A stretch of 19,240 bases of DNA, from assembly GCA_937915075.1 (NCBI GenBank), contig CALDMA010000032.1:1-19240 (forward strand), given 5' to 3'. The translations under genes were made by a program, and so were the position numbers. Shown here piece by piece: positions 12,045 through 19,240 of this stretch. Numbering within the stretch: position 1 is the stretch's first letter; every line of letters begins with the position of its first letter. A model generated the notes under the pieces. That model was not told the origin of the DNA. It worked only from the letters and a program-made list of their open reading frames with translations, and did not search any database. The stretch is from an uncultured Oscillospiraceae bacterium (GTDB lineage: Bacteria > Bacillota > Clostridia > Oscillospirales > Oscillospiraceae).

Positions 12045-12980
12045 TTACGGTTGATCCACTGCGGGGTTATCCACACGATCGACTTCCTCTATAATGTGGA
12101 TCGACCGCTTGCTGACATAGCCTCTTTTGACCTGGTCATCCTTGTCTTTTGCTTCTACCACATAATAGTACCGTGGAGAGTCATCGACAATGATCACCGT
12201 CTGATTCTGCTCAATATGGTAAACGACTTGAGATGCTGGAGTGATATCTTCATACATTCTGGTCGGCCTTGCTGCTTCGCCAATCTTTGAAATACCTGCG
12301 TTCAGAATATAAGTGAGAAGAATATCAATGATTAGAAGCTTTAGTACAGCAGCCCAAAATGGATGCTCTTCTTCGTGCTTTTTCACACTCGCCATAAACC
12401 GCTGTTCCCAGTTTCTGCTGTCCGCAACGATAGAAGATGCTTCTTCTGTAAGGAGCTGCTTTTCTTCGTCAGATAATTCCTCTGTTTCGTCCGATCCCAA
12501 TTCGTATGATGTATTTATTTCAGAAATGCGGTCAAGTGCCTCAGCCCATCGGGATATGCCCTGCTCTCTGGCAAGCCATAGATCCTCGTGCTGAAACGCC
12601 GTTGTGTCAGATAGTGATTGGGTCCAGCTTGGGATCTGATCGGCCATCTTTGGACACAGATCCGTCAACAGGGCAAAATCATTCAGAAGCTGTTGCTGCT
12701 GTTGCAGCGCTTTCGCGATCCCGTCAGGGTATAGTTTTGACATCAGCAGCTGCTCCTGCTGTATCATTTTGATCATGCCCGGGGTACACGATTGCGCTAA
12801 CAAACTTGCCTGCTGCAGCGCCGGGTTATCAAGTGCCTCTGCCATGTTTTTCGCTGCAATCAAAGCATCCTCGTGGATAAAAGACAACGGCCTTGCGAGC
12901 GCCTCAAGCTGTCGATACAGTTTCTCCATCTGCTGCACCCAAGGGGGCATATCATAAAATGCGGACATAGTTTTTGCCAT
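12045..12980 (-). CDS. Single-pass membrane protein with SH3-like C-terminus, unknown function
   Basis: A 311-residue protein I do not recognise. Residues 1-200 are helical and Gln-rich (for example ALQQQQQLLNDFALL at 91-105) with an acidic patch at 160-180. One membrane segment lies at about 207-229 (PFWAAVLKLLIIDILLTYILNAG). The C-terminal 250-297 part (QVVYHIEQNQTVIIVDDSPRYYYVVEA...KRGYVSKRSIHII) resembles a bacterial SH3 domain. ATG 12980 is preferred, with GAGAGG about 10 bp upstream; TTG 12986 is an alternative. The long helical head plus membrane anchor recalls effector or signalling proteins of accessory loci, but no function can be assigned. It has its own promoter and terminator. 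Confidence 0.75.
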   Translation of the reverse strand: MAKTMSAFYDMPPWVQQMEKLYRQLEALARPLSFIHEDALIAAKNMAEALDNPALQQASLLAQSCTPGMIKMIQQEQLLMSKLYPDGIAKALQQQQQLLNDFALLTDLCPKMADQIPSWTQSLSDTTAFQHEDLWLAREQGISRWAEALDRISEINTSYELGSDETEELSDEEKQLLTEEASSIVADSRNWEQRFMASVKKHEEEHPFWAAVLKLLIIDILLTYILNAGISKIGEAARPTRMYEDITPASQVVYHIEQNQTVIIVDDSPRYYYVVEAKDKDDQVKRGYVSKRSIHIIEEVDRVDNPAVDQP

Positions 12981-13013
12981 GCGCAAAAATCCTCTCTACT
13001 GCATTTTTTAAAC

Positions 13014-13042
13014 ATTATGCGATATATTGTGGCTAAATTCAA
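13014..13042 (-). promoter_or_regulatory. Sigma-A promoter of the SH3/membrane protein gene
   Basis: On the minus strand, -35 TTGAAT (13042-13037) and -10 CATAAT (13019-13014) are separated by 17 bp, about 34 bp upstream of ATG 12980. The rest of the 12981-13112 gap holds a small GGCGGA-ACGA-TCCGCC hairpin (about 13082-13101), which may be a weak terminator of the TPR gene. Confidence 0.65.
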
Positions 13043-13112
13043 CGGCTCAGACAACCTGAGGCGGGGTGGCTCCATGGAACCTGCGGCGGATCGTTCCGCC
13101 TTATCTGCCTTT

Positions 13113-14045
13113 CTACGGCCTCTTTGCCTTACCGCCTGCGCGCTTGCTCAGACAGTTGGATGCCCATGCGAAGAAGTGCGGTACAGAGGAGAAGAGAAAC
13201 GCATTCCCCACAAGATCTTCGATCAGCTCCTCGATTGTGAAGGGGCGATACCCGTATGGGTCCAGATGGTCGATCAGGGCATCGGGTTCTCCGTTTATCA
13301 TGATCCGCAGGAATTTCTTCGTGTCCTTATTGACCGAAGCCAGCCGTTTCAGGTGATCCTCTGCCTTATCAAGCTGGTGGAGCTTATAATACAGGATCGA
13401 CAACGGAAGCAGCATTTGCGTTTCCTCATAGGCGCCATACTTCCGATGCAGCGCCAATGCGTGCAGCTCGTCCTCCGTATAGGCATAGAGGTGCATCAGG
13501 AGATAGCGAATGCCGAGGTTATCCCCCTCGCACAGTTCCAAAAGCTGTCGGCATTCCTCGATCGCAAGCTGCATCATGCCGCATTCGATCAATGAACCGA
13601 GGTACTCGCGGCGCACGCGCATATAAGGCCGCGTCTCAATGATGCCCCAGAACTCCCCTGTTTCTCTTTCAAAGCAGCCTTCCTCCTCCAACGGCTTGGC
13701 CGCCTTTTTGATGAGGTCCTCCAAGGCGGTAAGCCGCGCCTCCGGAGCATCCTCTGCCTCGGTCAGGATCAGATGAAGCTGCGCGTCCACATGATCCGGC
13801 TCAAGCTCCAGCGCCTTTTTCAAGTAGTTCAGACGTTTTTTCTTCGATGCGGCCTGCTCGGCGAGCTCCAGATAGTCATCGGCCGTTTCGATCTCTTCCA
13901 TACTGCCGCCGTCCGGAGAGCCGTTGTGCTGTGACAGGAATTGCGCCGTCAGTCGGTCAAAGTCCTTCTCATCGTTCAGCTCCTCGTCGTGGAGTTCAAG
14001 AAATTTCTGAAGCTCTGTCAATACCTTTTCGTTTTCTCGGCTCAT
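13113..14045 (-). CDS. Tetratricopeptide-repeat protein
   Basis: A 310-residue cytoplasmic protein with an acidic N-terminal region and TPR-like repeats: AEQAASKKKRLNYLKKALELEPDHVDAQL, then GEFWGIIETRPYMRVRREYLGSLIECGMMQLAIEECRQLLELCEGDNLGIRYLLMHLY. The ETRPYMR...LLEL..GDNLGIRYLL signature is shared by a family of Firmicutes TPR proteins related to the ST7 domain; its role is unknown, presumably protein scaffolding. ATG 14045 is chosen because GGGAGGA lies about 9 bp upstream; the frame runs on to 14099, but that would include the promoter region. It is divergently transcribed from the O-antigen ligase-like gene. Confidence 0.85.
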   Translation of the reverse strand: MSRENEKVLTELQKFLELHDEELNDEKDFDRLTAQFLSQHNGSPDGGSMEEIETADDYLELAEQAASKKKRLNYLKKALELEPDHVDAQLHLILTEAEDAPEARLTALEDLIKKAAKPLEEEGCFERETGEFWGIIETRPYMRVRREYLGSLIECGMMQLAIEECRQLLELCEGDNLGIRYLLMHLYAYTEDELHALALHRKYGAYEETQMLLPLSILYYKLHQLDKAEDHLKRLASVNKDTKKFLRIMINGEPDALIDHLDPYGYRPFTIEELIEDLVGNAFLFSSVPHFFAWASNCLSKRAGGKAKRP

Positions 14046-14089
14046 CGCTGCTGTCCTCCCGCTTTTCATTTTTACTCCAGTGTAAGTTG

Positions 14090-14118
14090 ATTGTACCATG
14101 TCGTGCGCCGCACCGCAA
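14090..14118 (-). promoter_or_regulatory. Promoter of the TPR gene
   Basis: On the minus strand, -35 TTGCGG (14118-14113) and -10 TACAAT (14095-14090) are separated by 17 bp, about 45 bp before ATG 14045. Confidence 0.6.
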
Positions 14119-14150
14119 GCACAAGCAGATGGAAGGGGCCAAGCTCCGCC

Positions 14151-14179
14151 TTGACACAGGGGCGCAGAAACGGTACAAT
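14151..14179 (+). promoter_or_regulatory. Consensus sigma-A promoter of the O-antigen ligase-like gene
   Basis: -35 TTGACA (14151-14156), 17-bp spacer, -10 TACAAT (14174-14179). Transcription would start near 14186, which favours ATG 14215 over the TTG at 14194 as the start codon. Confidence 0.8.
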
Positions 14180-14214
14180 ATTTCTATAAAATATTGGGAA
14201 AGCAGGCTTTTACG

Positions 14215-16638
14215 ATGCGTGCAAGGATAAAAGAAAAAAAGAACTCCGCGTGGGTCACGGCGGCGCTGTGCCTTGCGCTCGCGGTGCTGGGACTGCTGCA
14301 TTTCGGCGGTGCGGGGACAAAATGGATGACGCTGTTCGCGGGCCTCGGCGTGATCGCGCTGCTTGCGCTCGGCGACCGCAAACGGATCTGGAACCTTCCC
14401 TCCCTGCTGCTGCTCGGCTACGCGGCGTTTTCGTGGGTGACGATCTTCTGGGCGATGTCCGGCAAGTTCCATCTGCGCGAGGGGTCGAAGATTCTCATCG
14501 CGGTGTTTTTCTTCCTGCTTGCCGCAATGCATAAGAAATTCGACGGCGCGTTTGCGCGGCGCGTGATGGGCGTGATCGCGGGCATTTCCGCCGTCTACGC
14601 GTTTTTGAGCGTGGAGGCGGTGAGCACGGGACTTTGTAAAACGCTGCTCCGGTGCTTTGCGATCGATATAGAGACGATCACATTCGATGGCTCGCGCCTG
14701 AACGGTATTTTCGGGAACGCAAATATCGAGGCGTCCATTTATGCTATCGGCATTTTCTGCGCAGTCGCGCTTTTGTGCGGTGCGGAGACAAAGGGACAGC
14801 GGGTGCTTGACGCGGTCATGCTGTCGTTCAGCGCGTTTGCGTTCCTGCTGGTGTTCAGTATGGGCGCGATCGCCTGCTTTGCCGCGGCGGTCGCGGCGTA
14901 TCTGATCTTTGCGGGCAAGGGCCGCGGCGCGGCGCTGCTGCGCATGATCGAGACGGCGGTGCCGACGCTGGTTTGTGCGCTGCTGGCGTTTCAAATGTAT
15001 AACGGCGGGCAGACGGCGAGCGTTCTGCCTCTGATGCTGGGGGATGCGGCGGGCACGCCCACGCTGGAAATGACATTGGCGAAGCGTGCTTCCGTAGTGC
15101 TGGAGCAGTATCAAAAGCTCGCTTTCGGCGCGCTGATCGCGGTGGCGCTGGGCGCAGCCGTGTACATTGCTGCGGCACTGAATGTGACGGGGGCATATAC
15201 CTTCGGCACACAGCTTACCCGCAATGTTTCACTCTCCCCGGGCGAGCACACGATGCAGATCGAGGCGGACGAGGGCATTTCCGTGCAGATTTCTTCGCAG
15301 GACACGATGGAGATTATTGCCGGAGGTTCCACCCCACTCTACCACGACGCGGCGAGTGGAACGGTCCGCTTTACGGTTCCGGAGGAGAGCGAGACAGTAC
15401 GGATCACCTTTTGGGGACAGCCGGGCCTGACCGTTTATCGGGCGGTACTCGACGGCGGGACGGAGCTGCCGCTGGGCTATAAGCTGCTGCCCGGCTTTGC
15501 GGCAACACGCCTTCAGACGATGGGGGCGAGCAGCTCGCCGATCATTCGTGCAATGTACCGTCAGGATGCGCTCCGGCTGTGGAGGCTCAGCCCTGTTGTC
15601 GGCAGCGGCGTCGGCGCGTTTGAAACGGGTGTAACGAGCGTACAGGATTATCCCTATGAAACAAAGTATGTGCATCAGCACTATCTTCAGGTCCTGCTCG
15701 AGGACGGCGTGGTCGGCCTTGCGCTGTTTGCCGGTGCGCTGGCCGCGATGCTGCTTGCGCTCTGGAAAAAGCGCAGGCAGATGCAGGAGAGCGAGTATTA
15801 CTGGCTCTACCCTGTCCTGTGTGCGGAGTTCGTGATGAACGGCGGGCAGATGTGCTGGGATGTTTCCATGTCGATGATCGTGTTCCTCTGCATGACCTAT
15901 GCCCTTTACGGGCTGATCATCGGCATGTGCGCCGAGCCGTTTGCGGAAAAGACCGCCGCGGAGGGGGGCGGAAAGAAAAAGAGGGCGCAGGCAAAAGGAT
16001 TTGACACTTCCCTGCTGACGCGGAATATCGGCATCGGCTTTACCGCCATTGTGCTGCTGACGCTGTGCGGCAACCTCTATGCGTCGTCGAAAGCAAATGC
16101 ACCCGTCGGCAGTACCGATGAGTTCATGAGCAATTTGAGCGCGGCCGCGCGGCTCGACCTCTACGAATACAACGACAAGAAGCTTTCCTATGTGGTCGCG
16201 TCGCTCAACGAGGGCGGCGAGGCGTACCGCGCACAGGCGGACGAATACGCCGCGCAGCTTGCCGGGGCGCAGAGCAACACCATCCCGCGTTATCTGGTGG
16301 GCTACTATCTGCAAACGGGGCAGTACGATAAGGCGATCGACGAGGCTATCCTCGGCGCGTCCTACTCCGCGTCGGATGCCGACACATGGAACGACTGTGC
16401 CGCGCTGCTCAACGAGGCGCTCTTCAAAAGTATGCTCACTCCCCTTCTGACCGAGGAGCGTGCGGCGCTGATGGCGAAGCTGACGGAGTATTATGACGCC
16501 TTGCAGGCATATAATGCCTCTGCGCTTGTGCCGGTGGAGCTGAGCGAGAGCGCGCAGGCGTTCTTTGACAAGATCGTTATCCTGAATGGCTGCATGGACG
16601 ATGACCGGCGCTTTGCGGAGACGCTGTTCACGACATAA
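14215..16638 (+). CDS. O-antigen ligase family (Wzy-C-like) membrane protein with TPR-like tail
   Basis: An 807-residue polytopic membrane protein. The N-terminal half has many helices (about 8-10, from AWVTAALCLALAVLGLLHF onward). A large extracytoplasmic beta-rich segment follows (about 340-430, RNVSLSPGEHTMQIEADEGISVQISSQ...). Then comes the conserved ligase motif region, GSGVGAFETGV...YVHQHYLQVLLEDGVVGLALFAG, whose HxxYLQ and ExGxxGL pattern is typical of the WaaL/Wzy-C family. These enzymes join or polymerise lipid-linked glycans at the outer face of the membrane. After two or three more helices, a C-terminal domain has TPR-like repeats (RYLVGYYLQTGQYDKAIDEAILGASYSASDADTWNDCAALL). The ribosome binding site is weak (AGCAGG). 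It is monocistronic, with a consensus promoter and a terminator. The glycan substrate is unknown. Confidence 0.85.
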   Translation: MRARIKEKKNSAWVTAALCLALAVLGLLHFGGAGTKWMTLFAGLGVIALLALGDRKRIWNLPSLLLLGYAAFSWVTIFWAMSGKFHLREGSKILIAVFFFLLAAMHKKFDGAFARRVMGVIAGISAVYAFLSVEAVSTGLCKTLLRCFAIDIETITFDGSRLNGIFGNANIEASIYAIGIFCAVALLCGAETKGQRVLDAVMLSFSAFAFLLVFSMGAIACFAAAVAAYLIFAGKGRGAALLRMIETAVPTLVCALLAFQMYNGGQTASVLPLMLGDAAGTPTLEMTLAKRASVVLEQYQKLAFGALIAVALGAAVYIAAALNVTGAYTFGTQLTRNVSLSPGEHTMQIEADEGISVQISSQDTMEIIAGGSTPLYHDAASGTVRFTVPEESETVRITFWGQPGLTVYRAVLDGGTELPLGYKLLPGFAATRLQTMGASSSPIIRAMYRQDALRLWRLSPVVGSGVGAFETGVTSVQDYPYETKYVHQHYLQVLLEDGVVGLALFAGALAAMLLALWKKRRQMQESEYYWLYPVLCAEFVMNGGQMCWDVSMSMIVFLCMTYALYGLIIGMCAEPFAEKTAAEGGGKKKRAQAKGFDTSLLTRNIGIGFTAIVLLTLCGNLYASSKANAPVGSTDEFMSNLSAAARLDLYEYNDKKLSYVVASLNEGGEAYRAQADEYAAQLAGAQSNTIPRYLVGYYLQTGQYDKAIDEAILGASYSASDADTWNDCAALLNEALFKSMLTPLLTEERAALMAKLTEYYDALQAYNASALVPVELSESAQAFFDKIVILNGCMDDDRRFAETLFTT

Positions 16639-16655
16639 GCCGCACACAAGTACAC

Positions 16656-16692
16656 AGGAGCGCCCATGGAACTGTCCGTGGGCGCTCCTTTG
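16656..16692 (+). terminator. Intrinsic terminator of the O-antigen ligase-like gene
   Basis: AGGAGCGCCCA (16656-16666) pairs perfectly with TGGGCGCTCCT (16679-16689), followed by a short TTT. It lies 17 bp after the stop codon. Confidence 0.75.
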
Positions 16693-16759
16693 GCCTCATG
16701 TGAGTTTTGTCCGAGTAGTCGGAAGACTGTGAACGGCGACAGAGGAACGGTGCGGAAAA

Positions 16760-16798
16760 TCCTCCTACACTTGAAGTATAGACTTCAGTGAAGGAGGA
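16760..16798 (+). promoter_or_regulatory. Hairpin enclosing the ribosome binding site of the portal gene
   Basis: TCCTCCTACACTTGAAGT (16760-16777) pairs with ACTTCAGTGAAGGAGGA (16782-16798) around an ATAG loop, with one mismatch and one bulge. The 3' arm contains the AGGAGGA ribosome binding site, and CTTTTTCTTTG follows. It could hold translation down or act as a terminator separating the phage module from upstream transcription. Confidence 0.65.
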
Positions 16799-16806
16799 CT
16801 TTTTCT

Positions 16807-18060
16807 TTGAAACAGGATATCATCTGCACCGGCGTTCCGGACGCGGAGGCGCTGGGCGCGGCGGTGGGCGAGTTTCTGCGGACGGTACGCCCCGAGCGGC
16901 AGCGGCTTTACGACTACTACCGCGGCGAACAGTCGGTCAACAAGGGCGAAACTGTGCGCGGCCGCCCGGACAACCGCCTGCGCGCGCCCTTTCCCCGCTA
17001 CATCACGGAAGTGCATACCGGCTACTTCCTCGGACTGCCGCCTACCATCTCCTACGGCGGTGCAGCGGACGGACGCTATGCCGTCCTCAGCCGCGAGTTG
17101 GACCTGCCGCACCTTTATTTTGACCTCGGGCGCGACCTGAGCATCTGCGGCGCGGGCTTTGCGCTCGTCTGGGCCGAGCGCGGCGGCGTGAAAGTCTGCC
17201 GCTGCGACCCCTGCGGCTGCTTCGCCATTCGCTCCGGCGATGCGGGCGCTCCCCTGCTCGCCGCCGTGCGCCTGCTTGCAAGCGGCAGGGGCGAGACGCG
17301 CGGTGTGCTTTACACCGCAGAGCGGCTCGTCCCCTTTGCATGGGACGGAAATGGCGTGACCCTCGGCGCGGCGGAAGAAAACCTGCTGCACACCATTCCC
17401 CTGCTGCCCTTCTACAACAACTGTCAGGGCGTGGGCGACTTCGAGATGGTGACGGGACTGGTGGATGCGTACAATGTACTGCTCTCCGGCGCGCTGGACG
17501 ATATGCAGTCGGTTGCCAACGCGTTTCTCGCGCTCTACGGTATGCAGGGTACGACGCAGAAGGACATTGAGAACGCCAACCGCACGCGCATCCTCTCGCT
17601 CAGCGAAGGCGGACGCGCGGAGTTCGTGGTGAAAAATCTGAACCATGAAGCCCTTGGTCAGCTGGAGGCCAACCTGCGCCGCAGCATTTTGCAGCTGTCC
17701 ATGACGCCGGACCTCTGCGACGAGCATTTCGCGGGCAACAGCTCCGGCGTAGCGCTGCAATACAAGCTCTGGGGTATCGAACAAGTGCGGAGTGCAAAGG
17801 AAAGGGCCTTTACAGATGGCCTGCGCGGCCTGCTTGCCGCGCTGACGGCGGGCGAAAATCTGCTCGGACAATGCGTTGACCTCACAGGGGGCGAGCTGAC
17901 TTTTTACAAGAACCTGCCGCAGGACAACGCCGCGCTGGCGGAAACGCTGCTGTCCCTCTCTCCCCTGCTCTCGCGGCAAACCATTCTGGAAAACCTGCCG
18001 TGGGTGACAGACGTGCAGGAGGAGCTGCGGCGCAGAGCGGCAGAAGCGGAAAACGAATAA
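16807..18060 (+). CDS. Phage portal protein, SPP1 Gp6-like
   Basis: A 417-residue protein of the SPP1-type portal family, the dodecameric channel through which DNA enters the capsid. Typical features are the N-terminal RQRLYDYYRGEQSV...RPDNRLRAPFPRYITEVHTGYFLGLPPTISYGG, the central IPLLPFYNNCQGVGDFEMVTGLVDAYNVLLSGALDDMQSVANAFLALYG, and NHEALGQLEANLRRSILQLSMTPDLCDEHFAGNSSGVALQYKLWGIEQVRS. It starts at TTG 16807, 8 bp after AGGAGGA; no ATG fits. It looks intact, although no terminase gene precedes it. The scaffold-like gene follows after 18 bp. Its ribosome binding site lies inside a hairpin. Confidence 0.9.
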   Translation: MKQDIICTGVPDAEALGAAVGEFLRTVRPERQRLYDYYRGEQSVNKGETVRGRPDNRLRAPFPRYITEVHTGYFLGLPPTISYGGAADGRYAVLSRELDLPHLYFDLGRDLSICGAGFALVWAERGGVKVCRCDPCGCFAIRSGDAGAPLLAAVRLLASGRGETRGVLYTAERLVPFAWDGNGVTLGAAEENLLHTIPLLPFYNNCQGVGDFEMVTGLVDAYNVLLSGALDDMQSVANAFLALYGMQGTTQKDIENANRTRILSLSEGGRAEFVVKNLNHEALGQLEANLRRSILQLSMTPDLCDEHFAGNSSGVALQYKLWGIEQVRSAKERAFTDGLRGLLAALTAGENLLGQCVDLTGGELTFYKNLPQDNAALAETLLSLSPLLSRQTILENLPWVTDVQEELRRRAAEAENE

Positions 18061-18078
18061 AGCGTAAAGGAGAACCAC

Positions 18079-18369
18079 ATGACAGACGAAGAAAAGATGG
18101 AGTTGGAGGCGCTGCGCGCCGAAAAGCACAGCCGCGAGCAGACGGAGCGCGCCAAGGCCGCCTTGAGCGCGGCGGGTGTGAGCGCGGGCTTTGCCGCGCT
18201 GCTCGTCGGCGCGGACGACGCGGACACGGACAAGCGTGTGCAGGATTTCTGCGCGGCGTATCAGTCCTCCCTGAGCGAGGACATTAAAAAGCGTCTGCCG
18301 GAGCAGCCGCCCACGCTGACGGCCCCCCTGCCCCAGCGTCCCAAGCGCGGCATTCAGCGCATTCGATAA
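18079..18369 (+). CDS. Short phage scaffold-like protein (DUF4355/Gp20-type)
   Basis: A 96-residue charged, helical protein (MTDEEKMELEALRAEKHSREQTERAKAALSAAGVSAGFAALLVGADDADTDKRVQDFCAAYQSSL...). The N-terminal coiled coil, followed by a GVSAGFAALLVGADDADTDKRV segment and a disordered Pro-rich, basic tail (PLPQRPKRGIQRIR), matches the capsid-assembly scaffold proteins that follow portal genes in SPP1-like modules. These are usually 150-200 residues, so this one is short. RBS AAAGGAG lies about 8 bp before the ATG. It is 18 bp after the portal stop codon and is followed after 13 bp by the tail-fibre-like gene, where a major capsid gene would normally be expected. Confidence 0.7.
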   Translation: MTDEEKMELEALRAEKHSREQTERAKAALSAAGVSAGFAALLVGADDADTDKRVQDFCAAYQSSLSEDIKKRLPEQPPTLTAPLPQRPKRGIQRIR

Positions 18370-18382
18370 GGGGGGAAGTGGA

Positions 18383-19240
18383 TTGAGCTTACAGGGATTT
18401 TATACGACAAAGGGCCTCGCACTGGCGGCGAAGATCGCCGCAGGCACAAAGCTGACGGTCACAAGGGTCACGGCGGGCGGCGGCACAACGGCGGCGGGCG
18501 CCTTGGCGCTTGCGGAGGAAAAGCAGACGCTCACCGTGGGAACGGCGGAGACCGGCAGGCAGACCGCTGCGCTGCCCGTGACGCTGGCGGAGGTGCAGAC
18601 GGGTGCGTCCTACACGCTTACGGAGCTGGGTGTTTACGCCTCCGATCCCGACGAGGGGGAAATTCTTTATCAGGTATTTCGCCTGGACGAGAGCCGCAGC
18701 ATTACGGCAGGCGGCGGGAATGTCTATCGCTTTTATCTCGAGGAAACAGTAGGAGCGGGCGGCGTGACAGTCGTCTGCTCCCCCGCCGGATTGCTGACCG
18801 ACGAGGACCTTGCGCCGACACGGGAAAAGGTGCTTGCAAAGACTTGCCCGGTTAAACATATTTCTTTGACGGCGGCGCAGCTGCAGGGCTTTTTGGACGG
18901 ACTTCCCAGGCTGCTGACGGATGCGTATTACATCACCTTTACCGGAGAGCTGACGGAAAGGCTGACCTTGTCTAACTTTTACGGGGACGGCGGGATCCAT
19001 ATTCTCGGCACCGCTCAAAGCGAAAGCAGGCTTTCCGGCGGCGTTACCTGCGTCGCCTGCTCGGCGGGGGTCGCCTTTCAGAAATGTACGATCTCCATTT
19101 CATCGGGCATGTGTGCGCTTGACAGCAAATATGGCAGTGTCGTCGACCTTGCCGAATGTGCCGTGAGCGGCGGAAGTCAGGCGTGCCTGTCGCTATCGTA
19201 CGATGGCGTCATAAATGTGCGAAACGGCTGCTCATTCTCC
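18383..19240 (+). CDS. Phage tail-fibre-like protein with beta-helix-like repeats (partial)
   Basis: The frame is open from TTG 18383 (RBS AAGGGGGGAAG about 6-10 bp upstream) to the right edge with no stop, giving 286 visible residues. The N-terminus, SLQGFYTTKGLALAAKIAAGTKLTVTRVTAGGGTT, is the head of phage tail-collar/tail-fibre proteins (GLALAAK....G..L..TRV..G.G). A virion-attachment domain runs to about residue 140. After about residue 190, repeats with small and hydrophobic residues alternate (SGGVTCVACSAGVAFQKCTI, SGMCALDSKYGSVVDLAECAV, SGGSQACLSLSYDGVINVRNG), suggesting a right-handed beta-helix adhesin. In intact phages this gene sits far downstream of the portal. Confidence 0.7.
   Translation, partial: MSLQGFYTTKGLALAAKIAAGTKLTVTRVTAGGGTTAAGALALAEEKQTLTVGTAETGRQTAALPVTLAEVQTGASYTLTELGVYASDPDEGEILYQVFRLDESRSITAGGGNVYRFYLEETVGAGGVTVVCSPAGLLTDEDLAPTREKVLAKTCPVKHISLTAAQLQGFLDGLPRLLTDAYYITFTGELTERLTLSNFYGDGGIHILGTAQSESRLSGGVTCVACSAGVAFQKCTISISSGMCALDSKYGSVVDLAECAVSGGSQACLSLSYDGVINVRNGCSFS

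Noticed and set aside
15229..16647. Minus-strand open frame opposite the O-antigen ligase-like gene
   Set aside because: Arg/His/Gln-rich shadow frame; the + strand gene has family motifs, a promoter and a terminator.
16765..18129. Minus-strand open frame opposite the portal gene
   Set aside because: Antisense to a well-supported portal protein; no RBS or motif.
1..19240. CRISPR arrays, tRNA and rRNA genes, insertion sequences
   Set aside because: No regularly spaced direct repeats, no cloverleaf or rRNA sequence, and no transposase or integrase gene were seen in the window.

Overview
The window looks like a chromosomal segment of a gut-type Clostridia (Bacillota), probably Oscillospiraceae-like. 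The evidence is strong AGGAGG-type ribosome binding sites, sigma-A promoters with 17-bp spacers, DUF3990/DUF3791 cassettes, an SPP1-type portal gene and moderately high GC. The species cannot be named from the sequence alone.

Region 1 (1-4640) is a metabolic locus on the + strand. It holds the tail of a membrane transporter, an RpiR/SIS regulator, an ion-transporter-superfamily permease, a nitrilase-superfamily amidase and an M20D amidohydrolase, closed by a terminator. It reads as a regulated uptake and hydrolysis route for an amide or N-acyl compound of unknown identity.

Region 2 (4640-9000) is accessory DNA. It starts with a candidate structured RNA. Next comes a four-gene minus-strand operon (small coiled-coil protein, DUF3990 ADP-ribosyltransferase-like protein, two small proteins including DUF3791) whose sigma-A promoter is overlapped by a 12-bp inverted repeat. 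Two + strand single-gene units follow, an N6 DNA methylase-like protein and an unknown 439-residue protein. Both are framed by near-identical promoter/RBS blocks upstream and near-identical long terminator hairpins downstream.

Region 3 (8790-12030) is the most unusual part. A ribbon-helix-helix repressor gene faces a + strand operon across two copies of an ATATACGATATCGTATAT palindrome. The + transcript begins with about 240 nt of structured leader ending in a near-perfect intrinsic terminator. It then encodes two adjacent PemK/MazF-like proteins, a GHKL (MutL/MORC-type) ATPase fused to a PD-(D/E)XK nuclease with a Cas4/RecB-like QxxxY motif, and a small Xre regulator. This has the form of a defence or mobile-element stability system that I do not recognise as a named one.

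Region 4 (12030-16690) holds a membrane protein with an SH3-like tail, a TPR protein, and a divergent O-antigen-ligase-family membrane protein with a TPR-like C-terminus. Consensus promoters are visible for all three.

Region 5 (16740-19240) is phage-derived: an SPP1-type portal gene with its ribosome binding site inside a hairpin, a very short scaffold-like protein, and a tail-fibre-like protein with beta-helix-like repeats that runs off the window. No terminase or capsid gene lies between them, so this is a compacted or remnant prophage module.
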